Positions 9,256 to 17,623 of a stretch of 64,000 nt of DNA are shown piece by piece. This DNA comes from Nostocales cyanobacterium LEGE 11386 (GTDB taxonomy: Bacteria; Cyanobacteriota; Cyanobacteriia; Cyanobacteriales; Nostocaceae), in contig JADEXK010000001.1 in NCBI GenBank assembly GCA_015207155.1, forward strand, positions 124,001 to 188,000, given 5' to 3'. Made by a program: the position numbers and the translations under genes. Under the pieces are notes generated by a model, which worked only from the letters and a program-made list of their open reading frames with translations, made no database searches and was not told the DNA's origin. Numbering within the stretch: position 1 is the first letter of the stretch; every line of letters begins with the position of its first letter.

Positions 9256-9864
9256 TTGCAGATTCAGCTGACTTGGATAGATCCTAATACAGAAGAATGT
9301 CGAGAACCATTATTAGAAACACCAGTGGCAATTGGGCGAAACTTTCAGCAAATGCCACAAGAAAGTAATGGAGAAAGAGTTTCTAGAGTGGTAATTCAAG
9401 ATGATTTAGTTGCAGATTATCATGCTTTGATTGACTGGCAAAATCAAGAGTTAATGATTATCGACCAGAATACAAATAGCGGTGTAACAATCAATGGCTT
9501 GCAGGTGAGTAATCGTAGCCTAAAAGATGGCGATCGCATTCAAATTGGTAGCTGTGAAATTGTAGTAAACTTGGTAGTAGCAAATGTATGCGATCGCATG
9601 GTAGGTTTCCTGTTCAAACGACGCTGCGATCGCACAGATCAAACAGACTGTCTCTATTGTCATCAGTTATACGAAGAAGACTATGCCTTTTATACCGGAT
9701 ACGGTAATTATCGTCCTGGTTATTGGGGTAATAATTATTATGATAACCGTGATTGCTATTTCTACGACTCCAATACAGGCAGTGTTAACTTTACAGAAGC
9801 TGATTCTGTAAGTTTAGAACATGAAAGTGATGCTGATTTTGAAAGCAATATGGGAGCAAGTTAA
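9256..9864 (+). CDS. FHA-domain protein with Cys/Tyr-rich tail
   Basis: The N-terminal 110 residues form a forkhead-associated (phosphothreonine-binding) domain, with AIGR near residue 27, a later Y-H-A segment (residues 55-58), and N-T-N-S-G-V..NG near residue 76. The tail has a C-x-x-C (CLYC) and a Tyr/Asn/Gly-rich stretch with no known fold. The start is a TTG at 9256, supported by AGGAGG within the end of the previous gene; no upstream ATG is available. It probably reads Ser/Thr-kinase phosphorylation and may link it to the two envelope proteins encoded before it. Confidence 0.8.
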   Translation: MQIQLTWIDPNTEECREPLLETPVAIGRNFQQMPQESNGERVSRVVIQDDLVADYHALIDWQNQELMIIDQNTNSGVTINGLQVSNRSLKDGDRIQIGSCEIVVNLVVANVCDRMVGFLFKRRCDRTDQTDCLYCHQLYEEDYAFYTGYGNYRPGYWGNNYYDNRDCYFYDSNTGSVNFTEADSVSLEHESDADFESNMGAS

Positions 9865-9926
9865 ATGAAAGGAAACAGGGATAATTCGGTTGTTGTGAAA
9901 ATTTTCAGTATTAAGATTTTTGGATC

Positions 9927-10922
9927 TTGAATAAAACTTGGTTAATTTACGCCCTTGGTGGTGGTTGGGGACATTTAACTCGCGCTTTATCTCTGGGAAG
10001 AATTGCCGCAAATCACAGAAAAGTCAGAATTATTACAAATAGTCCCTATGCACAGCAAATAAATCATGAGGGTTGCTTAGTGCATTGGATTCCCGATAAT
10101 CATGGGTTTTCGGCAACTTGTATCCAAGTACGGGAAATTTTACTGAATACTCATTATGATTGCTTGATTATTGATACCTTTCCTAGAGGTTTGGGGGGTG
10201 AGTTGGCAGATATTTTACCTGAGTTATATCCAATACCCCGGATTTTAATTCATCGGGATATTAACCCGCGCTATATTACTGCCAAGGGTTTGCAGTCTTT
10301 TGTTGCGGAAAATTTTGCTGCGGTGATTGTACCAGGAGAAGGTACAGATTTAGGTTTGTGTGACTTGCCTGGTGTAAAGCATACCGCACCTTGGTTGATT
10401 CGTCATGCTGGGGAATTACCAGATAAAATTACCATGCGATCGCGTATCCTCAAAGTTGATGCATCTATCAAAACCATTCTTGTTTGTGCCGCCGGTCAAA
10501 CATCAGAATTAAGTATTTTTGCTCAAATAGCGCTGCGACTACATCAAGATTTTCCTAAATGTGCGGTAAGAATTTTAGCCCCTGATTGTCCGGTAAATTT
10601 TCCAGAGGCTTTATGGGTATCTCACCATCCGGGTATTGAATGCCTAGCAGCAGCTGATGTAGTTGTAGGTGGGGCTGGATACAACACAGTTTACGAATGT
10701 GCAGCTGTGGGTGTACCTTTAGTAGCATTAGCTTTTCATCGACTGTACGATCGCCAAAGCAAAAGAGCTTGTAAAGCCTACTGGGTAAGAAATATTGAGG
10801 AAGCAGTTACCACTGTAAGAATGCTTCTAGACCAAGTAAAAACACAAACAAATTCCTCTGTGTCAGCTTATGTTAACGGTGCTGTGCAAGCAGTGAATCA
10901 GATTATGAGTTATAAATTGTGA
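9927..10922 (+). CDS. MurG-like (GT28 fold) glycosyltransferase
   Basis: This 331-residue GT-B protein starts ALGGGWGHLTRALSLG, the glycine-rich acceptor loop of the GT28/MurG superfamily. Its C-terminal half has VVGGAGYNTVYECAAVGVPLVALA, close to the UDP-sugar-binding G-G-x-G-x-N-T-x-x-E motif. It is too divergent to be called MurG itself, and the sugar donor is unknown. The start codon is a TTG at 9927. It lies between the FHA operon and ftsW, so a role in envelope glycoconjugates is plausible but not shown. Confidence 0.82.
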   Translation: MNKTWLIYALGGGWGHLTRALSLGRIAANHRKVRIITNSPYAQQINHEGCLVHWIPDNHGFSATCIQVREILLNTHYDCLIIDTFPRGLGGELADILPELYPIPRILIHRDINPRYITAKGLQSFVAENFAAVIVPGEGTDLGLCDLPGVKHTAPWLIRHAGELPDKITMRSRILKVDASIKTILVCAAGQTSELSIFAQIALRLHQDFPKCAVRILAPDCPVNFPEALWVSHHPGIECLAAADVVVGGAGYNTVYECAAVGVPLVALAFHRLYDRQSKRACKAYWVRNIEEAVTTVRMLLDQVKTQTNSSVSAYVNGAVQAVNQIMSYKL

Positions 10923-11046
10923 GTTATGAGTTTTATCTTCATAAAACCAATTTGAACAAAGAATACGACAGATAGAAATCTGGAGTCCCAGATAGAGTCT
11001 GACTTTCTAAAATTACGAATTACTAACTTTTTACCTGTATTGAATC

Positions 11047-12249
11047 GTGAATCTACGCCGCCTGATTCCAATTTTTGATGATTCCGTCTCCAGCTGGGCA
11101 TTAGAGGCGCGGTTGCTGCGCTGGTTAACATTGATTTGGCTGTTTGTCGGATTGATCATGCTGTTTTCGGCATCCTATCCTGTTGCTGACGTGCGCCAGG
11201 GAGATGGACTGTACTACTTTAAGCGCCAACTAATGTGGGTTTTAGTTTCCTTGATTGGATTCAACATGATTGTGAATCTTCCTTTACGGAAAATTTTGGG
11301 AATGTCCCATTGGTTTTTAGGACTATTTTTGGCGTTAATTTTTGCTACTTTAATCCCAGGAGTTGGTAGAAAAGCTTTCGACGCAGCACGTTGGATCGCC
11401 ATCGGGCCTATTCCGCTTCAACCTTCGGAACTGATTAAACCCTTTTTGGTACTGCAAAGTGCGCGACTGTTTGGACAATGGGAACGATTAAGTTGGCTAG
11501 CGCGCTTAACTTGGTTAGGTGTTTTCTGTCTAGTGCTTCTAGGCATTCTTGCCCAACCTAACTTAAGTACAGCCGCACTCTGTGGGATGACTATTTGGTT
11601 AATTGCCCTGGCTGCTGGATTACCTTACAAATACTTGGGAGGAACAGCAGTTGGTGGTCTATTATTAGCGCTAATCAGTATTAGCCTGAAAGAGTATCAG
11701 CGTCGGCGGGTAATGTCGTTTCTCAACCCTTGGGCAGATCCTACAGGTGATGGTTATCAACTAGTACAAAGTTTGCTAGCCGTGGGTTCTGGTAAAACTT
11801 GGGGGGCTGGATTTGGTCTTTCCCAACAAAAGCTGTTTTATCTGCCAATTCAGGACACCGATTTTATTTTTGCCGTGTTTGCCGAAGAATTTGGCTTTGT
11901 TGGCAGTATGGTGTTTTTGGTACTTTTAGCCTTATTCGCCACCCTAGGATTAATCGTGGCACTAAAGGCGAAGAATACAGTAAATCGATTGGTAGCGATC
12001 GGTGTGACAATTGTGATGATTGGACAATCATTACTACATATTGGTGTGGCTACAGGTGCCTTACCAACTACAGGTTTACCTCTACCCATGTTTAGTTATG
12101 GTGGTAATTCTATGATTTCTAGCTTAATAGGTGCGGCTTTGCTGATTCGAGTAGCCCGCGAGAGTAGTGAAGCTGAAGTTGTACCATTGCGAAGAGACCA
12201 GTCTGAAAATAAGCGACAACGGCGGATATTTCAGAAAAATAAAATTTAA
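11047..12249 (+). CDS. ftsW: SEDS-family peptidoglycan glycosyltransferase FtsW
   Basis: This 400-residue polytopic membrane protein has about ten hydrophobic helices. The SEDS signatures are present: RWIAIGPIPLQPSEL near residue 117, the GDGYQLVQSLLAVGSGK loop near 235, DTDFIFAVFAEEFG near 270, and TTGLPLPMFSYGGNS near 340. FtsW polymerises lipid II at the division septum together with a class B PBP. The RodA paralogue has the same motifs; I prefer FtsW because of the loop sequence. It starts with GTG at 11047 and is convergent with the GNAT gene. Confidence 0.9.
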   Translation: MNLRRLIPIFDDSVSSWALEARLLRWLTLIWLFVGLIMLFSASYPVADVRQGDGLYYFKRQLMWVLVSLIGFNMIVNLPLRKILGMSHWFLGLFLALIFATLIPGVGRKAFDAARWIAIGPIPLQPSELIKPFLVLQSARLFGQWERLSWLARLTWLGVFCLVLLGILAQPNLSTAALCGMTIWLIALAAGLPYKYLGGTAVGGLLLALISISLKEYQRRRVMSFLNPWADPTGDGYQLVQSLLAVGSGKTWGAGFGLSQQKLFYLPIQDTDFIFAVFAEEFGFVGSMVFLVLLALFATLGLIVALKAKNTVNRLVAIGVTIVMIGQSLLHIGVATGALPTTGLPLPMFSYGGNSMISSLIGAALLIRVARESSEAEVVPLRRDQSENKRQRRIFQKNKI

Positions 12250-12257
12250 CAAAACTG

Positions 12258-12297
12258 CAAACCACTTTTAACTCAGCACTCAGCACTCAGCACTTTG
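12258..12297. repeat. Tandem heptamer tract (TCAGCAC type)
   Basis: Between the convergent ftsW and GNAT genes there are about three tandem copies of ACTCAGC/TCAGCAC. The same unit recurs near 24955, 30185, 33325 (reverse orientation), 35501, 35600, 43163 and 43232. This is the short tandemly repeated sequence class common in heterocystous cyanobacteria. Its function is unknown. Confidence 0.75.
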
Positions 12298-12787
12298 CTA
12301 CAACTCGTAATCCCATAATTATTAAGTCCCTTTCAACGCCGTCAAGTTCGGCAACTTTCGGCAAATGTCCCCATTGTTGAAACCCGAATGTTTCAAACAG
12401 CTTTAAACTGGGTTGATTGTGGGCAAAAATAAAACCCAAAAGCGTGTTTAAACCTAAATGATGACTTTCGCGGATTGCTTGGGCTAGGAGTTGCCGTCCT
12501 AAGCCACATCGATGAACTGACGGGGCAATGTAAATACTAATTTCGGCGGTGGAATTGTAAGCTGGCCGCCCATAAAATGATTGAAAACTCAGCCAGCCAA
12601 CAACTACACCCTCTATTTCTATCACCCAAAGTGGCCGTTTTGCAGGCGATCGCCCTTGAAACCAAGCAAGGCGACTGCTTACTGATACTGGTTCTAAATC
12701 AGCAGTTGCCATGCGACTGGGAATGGCAGCATTATAAATTGCCACTATTGCAGGCAAGTCAGTTTCAATCGCATGGCGAATACTCAT
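12287..12787 (-). CDS. GNAT-family N-acetyltransferase (phosphinothricin acetyltransferase-like)
   Basis: This 166-residue GNAT protein starts IRHAIETDLPAIVAIYNAAI, characteristic of the Pat/phosphinothricin-acetyltransferase branch. The acetyl-CoA loop is VHRCGLGRQLL near residue 92, followed by HNQPSLKLFETFGF near residue 123. It should transfer an acetyl group to the amine of a small molecule or protein. The real substrate cannot be known; detoxification of methionine sulfone/sulfoximine is common for relatives. It is monocistronic and converges with ftsW. Confidence 0.88.
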   Translation of the reverse strand: MSIRHAIETDLPAIVAIYNAAIPSRMATADLEPVSVSSRLAWFQGRSPAKRPLWVIEIEGVVVGWLSFQSFYGRPAYNSTAEISIYIAPSVHRCGLGRQLLAQAIRESHHLGLNTLLGFIFAHNQPSLKLFETFGFQQWGHLPKVAELDGVERDLIIMGLRVVAKC

Positions 12788-13316
12788 TGCTGCCGTCTCG
12801 TCTTTGAAGAATCTTCAGAAAATATTTAATAATAATACAGGCTTCATCAAACTCAGTGCTGAGTTAAGACAGCACCGCAGGCACTGCCAAGTCTATCAAT
12901 ACTTCACTACTTAGCACTACTGAAGCTGATTTTTCAACATTCATCCTAGAGAAACAGATAAATTTCTCATATTGGGAAGAACAAATATTTTTTTATTTAA
13001 GTAAGTATATCTCTATTCGTGAAATTGGGAGTAGATAAATTTATAGACTCCTCTTTCAGCAATATCCCTGGCTGGAATTTTATCCTCAATCCTGACATAA
13101 TCAGCCCAATCATTAAACTTTCTAAAAACAAGTATTTCCTAGTCTTTTACCACAATTAACATAAAATTTGGCTTAATTTTTGTAGCTAGTATTACAAAAA
13201 ATATTTTTATTTTAAATATAGAAAATGAAAAATCCATTTACAGCTAAAGATAGAGGTTAATTTTATTAGCTCTACCTATGATTAATATAGTTATAAATAT
13301 TTAAAGTTGAGCATTT
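12788..13316. other. Long AT-rich intergenic region
   Basis: About 530 bp without a credible gene. A perfect 16-bp palindrome (AACTCAGTGCTGAGTT, about 12849-12864) is built from two opposed heptamer-repeat units. The remainder is AT-rich and presumably holds the promoters of the divergent GNAT gene and the 13317 gene. Confidence 0.4.
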
Positions 13317-14273
13317 ATGTCTAATAAAATAGTTAAAGATAATGACATTTCTCCAGAGAATCATGATAAAAATTTAACTTTAAACTTAGAATTTGCTCAA
13401 TTTATCAGTAAATTTAAGACTGGTGTTTGGCTATTTGGTATTCCATCTTGGATTTTTGGAATAACCGATAGGAGTTGGGCGGCATTTGCTGATGGCTATT
13501 TATCGACTATGGAAATTTTCCAGCTTTTGACTACATCCTTCTTTTTTGTAAGCTGGCTGTATTTAAAACCTGAAATCGAAGATAACCAAGAGCAAGGATG
13601 CTTATGCCCAATCCAAGCAAATAAGTTGGCGTTGAAGAAAAGGCACATGATTAGCCAGGAGTATATTTTACCTTTTCCTTATTTGTGCCAAATCTATCAT
13701 TTATTGAATTTAAAACATTTAGAAACTGTTCATGGTTTAAGCCTAAATAACCTAAAAATATTGAATATTAGCTATTTCCAACCAACAAGCATTGGTGGCA
13801 TAATCAAATTTCAAACAGTTTTAGATTCTCCAGTCAATCCGCTAAGAATTTGGAGACGGCCGATTGTGGAAGTAGATTTAATTTTACATACTCCCTATAC
13901 TATTGAATTAAGTATTCCAGTTTACAATAACAAAAGAATAATTGTCATCTTTCAGACTTTTCCCTTAACGGAGAAAGAGCATCAATTATTTATAGATATT
14001 TACAGTGATTTAGATTGGCCTAAGCCATTACTGCAAATCCTGTTACATTTTGCTTCTTGTTTAACACTTTTTGAAGATTTACCTTATCTACGTAAATTGG
14101 CTGAAGTAAATGTAGAGCGTTTATTTAAATTAAGTATGTTTTCTAACAACGCAAGTACGTTGCTGTTTAAAAGATTTGTGGAACTATATGGTACAAATGG
14201 AACCACGACTAAAATGATTGAAGGAAATCATTGTAGTAGGGGACAGGAGACAGGAGACAGGGGACAGGCTTGA
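13317..14273 (+). CDS. Hypothetical protein whose C-terminus runs into a G-rich repeat
   Basis: This 318-residue protein is not recognised. Residues 35-85 hold one or two hydrophobic stretches (GVWLFGIPSWIFGI and LLTTSFFFVSWLYL), so it may be membrane-attached; the rest is soluble, rich in Leu, Ile and Asn. The last dozen codons (about 14236-14273) lie in a GGGGACAGG-type repeat and encode RGQETGDRGQA, so the original stop was probably lost or the gene extended when the repeat arrived. Similar G-rich tracts lie at 24900 and 48470. Confidence 0.65.
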   Translation: MSNKIVKDNDISPENHDKNLTLNLEFAQFISKFKTGVWLFGIPSWIFGITDRSWAAFADGYLSTMEIFQLLTTSFFFVSWLYLKPEIEDNQEQGCLCPIQANKLALKKRHMISQEYILPFPYLCQIYHLLNLKHLETVHGLSLNNLKILNISYFQPTSIGGIIKFQTVLDSPVNPLRIWRRPIVEVDLILHTPYTIELSIPVYNNKRIIVIFQTFPLTEKEHQLFIDIYSDLDWPKPLLQILLHFASCLTLFEDLPYLRKLAEVNVERLFKLSMFSNNASTLLFKRFVELYGTNGTTTKMIEGNHCSRGQETGDRGQA

Positions 14274-14405
14274 AAATTTGTATCCTGTTGTCCCTTTGTT
14301 CTTCTATAATGGAAAATTTTTAAATTAAAGAACAAATGTAACTTGGAAATTTCATACTCTGATTCAGCTACGTTTTCGGAGATGTCTATTTGTCAGTTCC
14401 TGAAA

Positions 14406-16055
14406 TTAAGCCCGTGCTAGCAAGGGGGCTGCTGCTAGTAATGTTTTGGTGTAAGGGTGTTGAGGATTGGCAAAAATTTGTTTTGTAGGGCCAATTTCCA
14501 CAATTTTGCCACTATTCATTACAGCGATGCGATCGCACAAAAACCTTGCTAACCACAAGTCATGAGTAATAAACAAGTACGTTAACTCAAATTCTGTTTT
14601 TAATGCCAACATTAAATCTAGTACTTGCGACTGTACACTAGCATCTAACATACTCACGGGTTCATCGCAAATCAACAGTTTAGGACGAGTAATCAATGCA
14701 CGAGCTATAGCTACTCTTTGCTGTTGTCCTCCAGATAAATCAGATGGGTAACGCTGATAATAAACTTCTGGAGGTGTTAATCCCACTTTCTCCAGCATCC
14801 ACAAAACTTTTTCTTTTGCCTTAGCCGTATCAGCAAGATTGTGGATAAATAACGGATCTGCTATGCTTTGTCCCACTGTCATCGCCGGATTCAGACATGC
14901 ATGGGGATCTTGAAAGATCATTTGCATTTCTCGTCGTGAGGAACGAATTGCTTGACGCGTAATGGTCGTCAAATCTTGTCCTAAAAATTCGACTTTGCCA
15001 GATGTGGGACGAACGAGTTGCAATATTGTCCTTGACAGGGTACTCTTGCCGCAACCTGACTCGCCAACTAAGCCGAAAATTTCCCCTCGATACAGTTCGA
15101 GGTTGATCCCATCTACGGCTTTAATCGTCTGTCCTTGTCCTTTAAATAATCTTTCAACAAAGTTCGGTTCTATAGTGTAATGCTGCTTGAGTTCCGTAAC
15201 CCGCAATATTGGTGAGAGTGAAGATATTTCCTCACTCTCACCTTCTCCACTCCCTTGATCAACTGCTTGAATATGCAAAGCTGCTTTTAATAGCGATCGC
15301 GTATATTCATGTTGGGGTTGTCTAAATACAGATTCGGTAGCACCCATTTCTACCATTTTGCCGTTATACATCACACCAATGCGATCGCAATACTCGCCCA
15401 CCATTGCTAAATCGTGAGAAATCAACAGCAGCGCCATGTTTTCCTCACTGCACAGCCGCGTTAATTCTTGTAAAATCTGTGCGGAAACTGTGACATCTAA
15501 ACTGGTGGTGGGTTCATCAGCCACAATTAACTTGGGGTTGAGAAGTAAAGCTAAGGCGATCGCTACCCGTTGCCGCATTCCGCCGCTAAACTCATGAGGA
15601 TACTGAGACCAACGACTTTCCGGAATATTCACTTTTGCCAAAGTGGCGATCGCTTTTTCTTTGGCTTCCCGCGTTGATAATTCCGGTGAGTGCGCCTGAA
15701 GAGTTTCGATGCAATGTTTACCAATTGTCATCAATGGATCAAGGCGTGTCATGGGATCTTGAAAAATCAATGCCACTGCCTCTCCCCGAAATTTCCGCAA
15801 CTGGTTAGGCATTAAATCAAACACAGACTGACCTTGAAATGTCACCCGTCCTTCAATCCGACTAGACGAGGGTAACAAGCGCATTGCCGCCCTTCCTAAG
15901 GTAGACTTACCACAACCAGATTCCCCCACTAAACCCATTCTTTCACCACTTTGTAAGGTAAAAGACACATCATCTATTGCCCAGTTTGTTGCTGCTGCAT
16001 CATGCTGAGGATAAGCAACTCGCAAATTTTCAATACAAAATAAGGCTTCACTCAT
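14406..16055 (-). CDS. Fused tandem ABC ATPase for oligopeptide-type import (DppD-DppF fusion)
   Basis: This 549-residue protein has two complete ABC ATPase domains. The first has Walker A GESGCGKST (44-52), signature FSGGMRQR and Walker B LIVADEPTTSLD. The second has another GESGCGKST, then LSGGQQQR and LLICDEPVSMLD. Each is followed by an oligopeptide-transporter extension with the PQHEYTRSLL or PQHPYTKTLL motif. It resembles YejF/GsiA-type proteins that energise peptide, glutathione or nickel-type permeases. No permease or binding protein is encoded nearby, so the partners must be elsewhere. Confidence 0.93.
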   Translation of the reverse strand: MSEALFCIENLRVAYPQHDAAATNWAIDDVSFTLQSGERMGLVGESGCGKSTLGRAAMRLLPSSSRIEGRVTFQGQSVFDLMPNQLRKFRGEAVALIFQDPMTRLDPLMTIGKHCIETLQAHSPELSTREAKEKAIATLAKVNIPESRWSQYPHEFSGGMRQRVAIALALLLNPKLIVADEPTTSLDVTVSAQILQELTRLCSEENMALLLISHDLAMVGEYCDRIGVMYNGKMVEMGATESVFRQPQHEYTRSLLKAALHIQAVDQGSGEGESEEISSLSPILRVTELKQHYTIEPNFVERLFKGQGQTIKAVDGINLELYRGEIFGLVGESGCGKSTLSRTILQLVRPTSGKVEFLGQDLTTITRQAIRSSRREMQMIFQDPHACLNPAMTVGQSIADPLFIHNLADTAKAKEKVLWMLEKVGLTPPEVYYQRYPSDLSGGQQQRVAIARALITRPKLLICDEPVSMLDASVQSQVLDLMLALKTEFELTYLFITHDLWLARFLCDRIAVMNSGKIVEIGPTKQIFANPQHPYTKTLLAAAPLLARA

Positions 16056-16181
16056 AGTTAGTTATTAGCCCTGAGCTACCAGTTGGGATAATTTTAAATT
16101 TAAGCTAGTCTATCAGATTAGCAATAGTGGGCGAATATTTACCAGGCGATCGTCTGCAAGTAATTAAGTTTAAGATTCGTC

Positions 16182-16649
16182 TCACAAAGCTTTTCTGATT
16201 ACCTCAGTATCCAATTCTAATAATTCTGCAATTTCCTGAATACTAAGTCCCCGTTGCACAAGCTTTGGCACAATTTTTAACTTAGCTTTTAGTTCACCTT
16301 CTTCTTTACCTTCTGCTTTAGCTTCTTGATAAACTTTAGTATTTTTCAGCAAATTTAAATTTAGCATGGCTTCTATTTCCTCGCGGCTTAAATTAGGAAA
16401 CTTGTAGACGACAATTGTCTCTATAAATTCTATAACTTTTCTTTGGCTAAAAGTGTCTGTTAATTCCTCCTCAGCTTTGTCAATAAGGAAAATACTTGTA
16501 AACAATCGATCATAAAATTCATCATCTTTGTAAAACTGAATTTCTACAAAGTACAGTGGTTCCTGATGAAACTCTTCAAGCGGAAAAAATACTCCATCTA
16601 AGCGAAAGCTTTTTTGTTTAATTTCTGGTGCAGTAAACTCATATAGCAA
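16182..16649 (-). pseudogene. Truncated Rpn/DUF2887-type nuclease (PD-(D/E)XK) gene
   Basis: About 155 codons remain of a protein of the Rpn family (recombination-promoting nuclease, transposase_31/DUF2887 group), which is usually about 250-300 residues. The core FRLDGVFFP...YFVEIQFYKD fits the D...E-x-Q nuclease motif, and the C-terminus (EGKEEGELKAKL..LVQRGLSIQEIAELL) is typical. The normal N-terminus (MKTD..FY type) is missing, and there is an apparent deletion of about 80 residues after FTSIFLI. The only available start is a TTG at 16649 that lies inside the end of a MITE, so the insertion removed the 5' end. Probably not functional. Confidence 0.7.
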
Positions 16650-16730
16650 TCTTATTTGATTTGCAAATAGCGAGATGCTCAGATCCCCGACTTCTTCAAG
16701 AAGTCGGGGATCTTTTTTGTTCGTCTGTTT
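16642..16730 (+). mobile_element. MITE with internal palindrome, one end eroded
   Basis: The left end is TATAGCAATCTTATTTGAT. A perfect palindrome at 16682-16712 (arms GATCCCCGACTTCTT, short loop) follows, then a T-run and GTTCGT. The same order, in reverse, forms the complete element at 52004-52087, which shows that both are copies of one family. Here the right inverted terminal repeat is not recognisable. The element touches the broken 5' end of the Rpn-type gene. The hairpin with its T-run could also end plus-strand transcription. Confidence 0.7.
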
Positions 16731-16979
16731 TCATTAATACGAATTAATCACACATTTTATTCCCAGAGTATTAAACTAATCTTTGCGAGGGTTGTTTAGC
16801 AAACTGCTTATTTAGATTAAAGATAATTTTTAATTATCTTCATGAAAAGTTTTTCAAATCAAGAAAGCAGCATTCACCCCTCCCCACCTTTACTGTTTTT
16901 CAACTTGTTGCAAAAATAACTTTCAATTGCCAGTCAAAAATGGGATGATGTGATCACCAACGAAAAAGGTGAACAATTG
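16731..16979. other. AT-rich spacer
   Basis: Sequence between the MITE and the small minus-strand gene ending at 16980. It is AT-rich with no supported gene. An open frame on the plus strand that extends from here to 17282 is antisense to the small gene and was not accepted. Confidence 0.35.
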
Positions 16980-17333
16980 TTATTTTTCCTCCTCAGCTTT
17001 TTGTTGGAGAATGGCATCACAGTATTGTATAAGAGTTGTCAGGCGATCGCCTATGGTTTTCAGTCTCCCTTGGGCAGTAGATGCTTGCCGTGCTCCTTGA
17101 AAAAACATGACATCGATTTCCAACAGCCGCAGCTGTTTACTGATTTCAGTCCGAAAAGATTGCACTCGCGAGTCTCCATCAGCCAAGGGGACAATTTGCT
17201 GCTGAAACACTTGCTGCAACGCAGCTACACGTTGTCGAAGTGCAGCTGCATCTACTTGGGTGGAGGTGGTATCGGAGCGTAATTGTACTAGCAAGGTTGC
17301 TAGTGCCTGATATTTCTCAAGATTTAGAGACAT
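16980..17333 (-). CDS. Small conserved cyanobacterial protein, possibly PatD (heterocyst frequency control)
   Basis: This 117-residue protein is entirely helical and charged, with no signal peptide or membrane segment. Key stretches are LRQRVAALQQVFQQQIVPL near residue 48 and TEISKQLRLLEIDVMFFQGA near residue 63. Size and feel match the protein named PatD in heterocystous cyanobacteria, which binds FtsZ and limits heterocyst frequency, but I recall that sequence only vaguely and give no symbol. The gene is divergent from rel across 290 bp. Coding constraint looks real; the function is tentative. Confidence 0.65.
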   Translation of the reverse strand: MSLNLEKYQALATLLVQLRSDTTSTQVDAAALRQRVAALQQVFQQQIVPLADGDSRVQSFRTEISKQLRLLEIDVMFFQGARQASTAQGRLKTIGDRLTTLIQYCDAILQQKAEEEK

Positions 17334-17413
17334 CCAGTGCTAGTTAAGATAGTATTAATGTCAAGAAAATTTTCTTTTAGAATAAACTTTTTCAGATTCT
17401 TATTAAAATTGTC

Positions 17414-17445
17414 AGCCTCAAATCGGATCTTTGAGGCTTTATTTG
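17414..17445 (+). terminator. Hairpin plus T-rich tract upstream of rel (terminator or attenuator)
   Basis: A perfect 9-bp stem (AGCCTCAAA, 17414-17422, with TTTGAGGCT, 17430-17438) encloses the loop TCGGATC and is followed by TTATTT. It reads on the plus strand about 180 bp before the rel start codon. No plus-strand gene precedes it, so it is either in the rel leader as an attenuator or ends stray antisense transcription. Confidence 0.5.
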
Positions 17446-17623
17446 CAATAAATGGATTTTCCGCCGTATGATTCTTTCACCCCGGACTAGTTAATTACCA
17501 CAGGCAATTGGAGAACCATTATCATTTTTTTTCCCATCTCTGGCTGACAGTATTTTCTGACCACGGTACTGTCAATCAAGTCCATCTCTTACTTATCTAC
17601 CGATCACCTTTAGTCTCTATTGT

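Noticed and set aside
16950..17282. 110-codon plus-strand open frame
   Set aside because: Antisense to the 117-residue minus-strand gene, Cys-rich and unlike any protein family; no ribosome-binding site.
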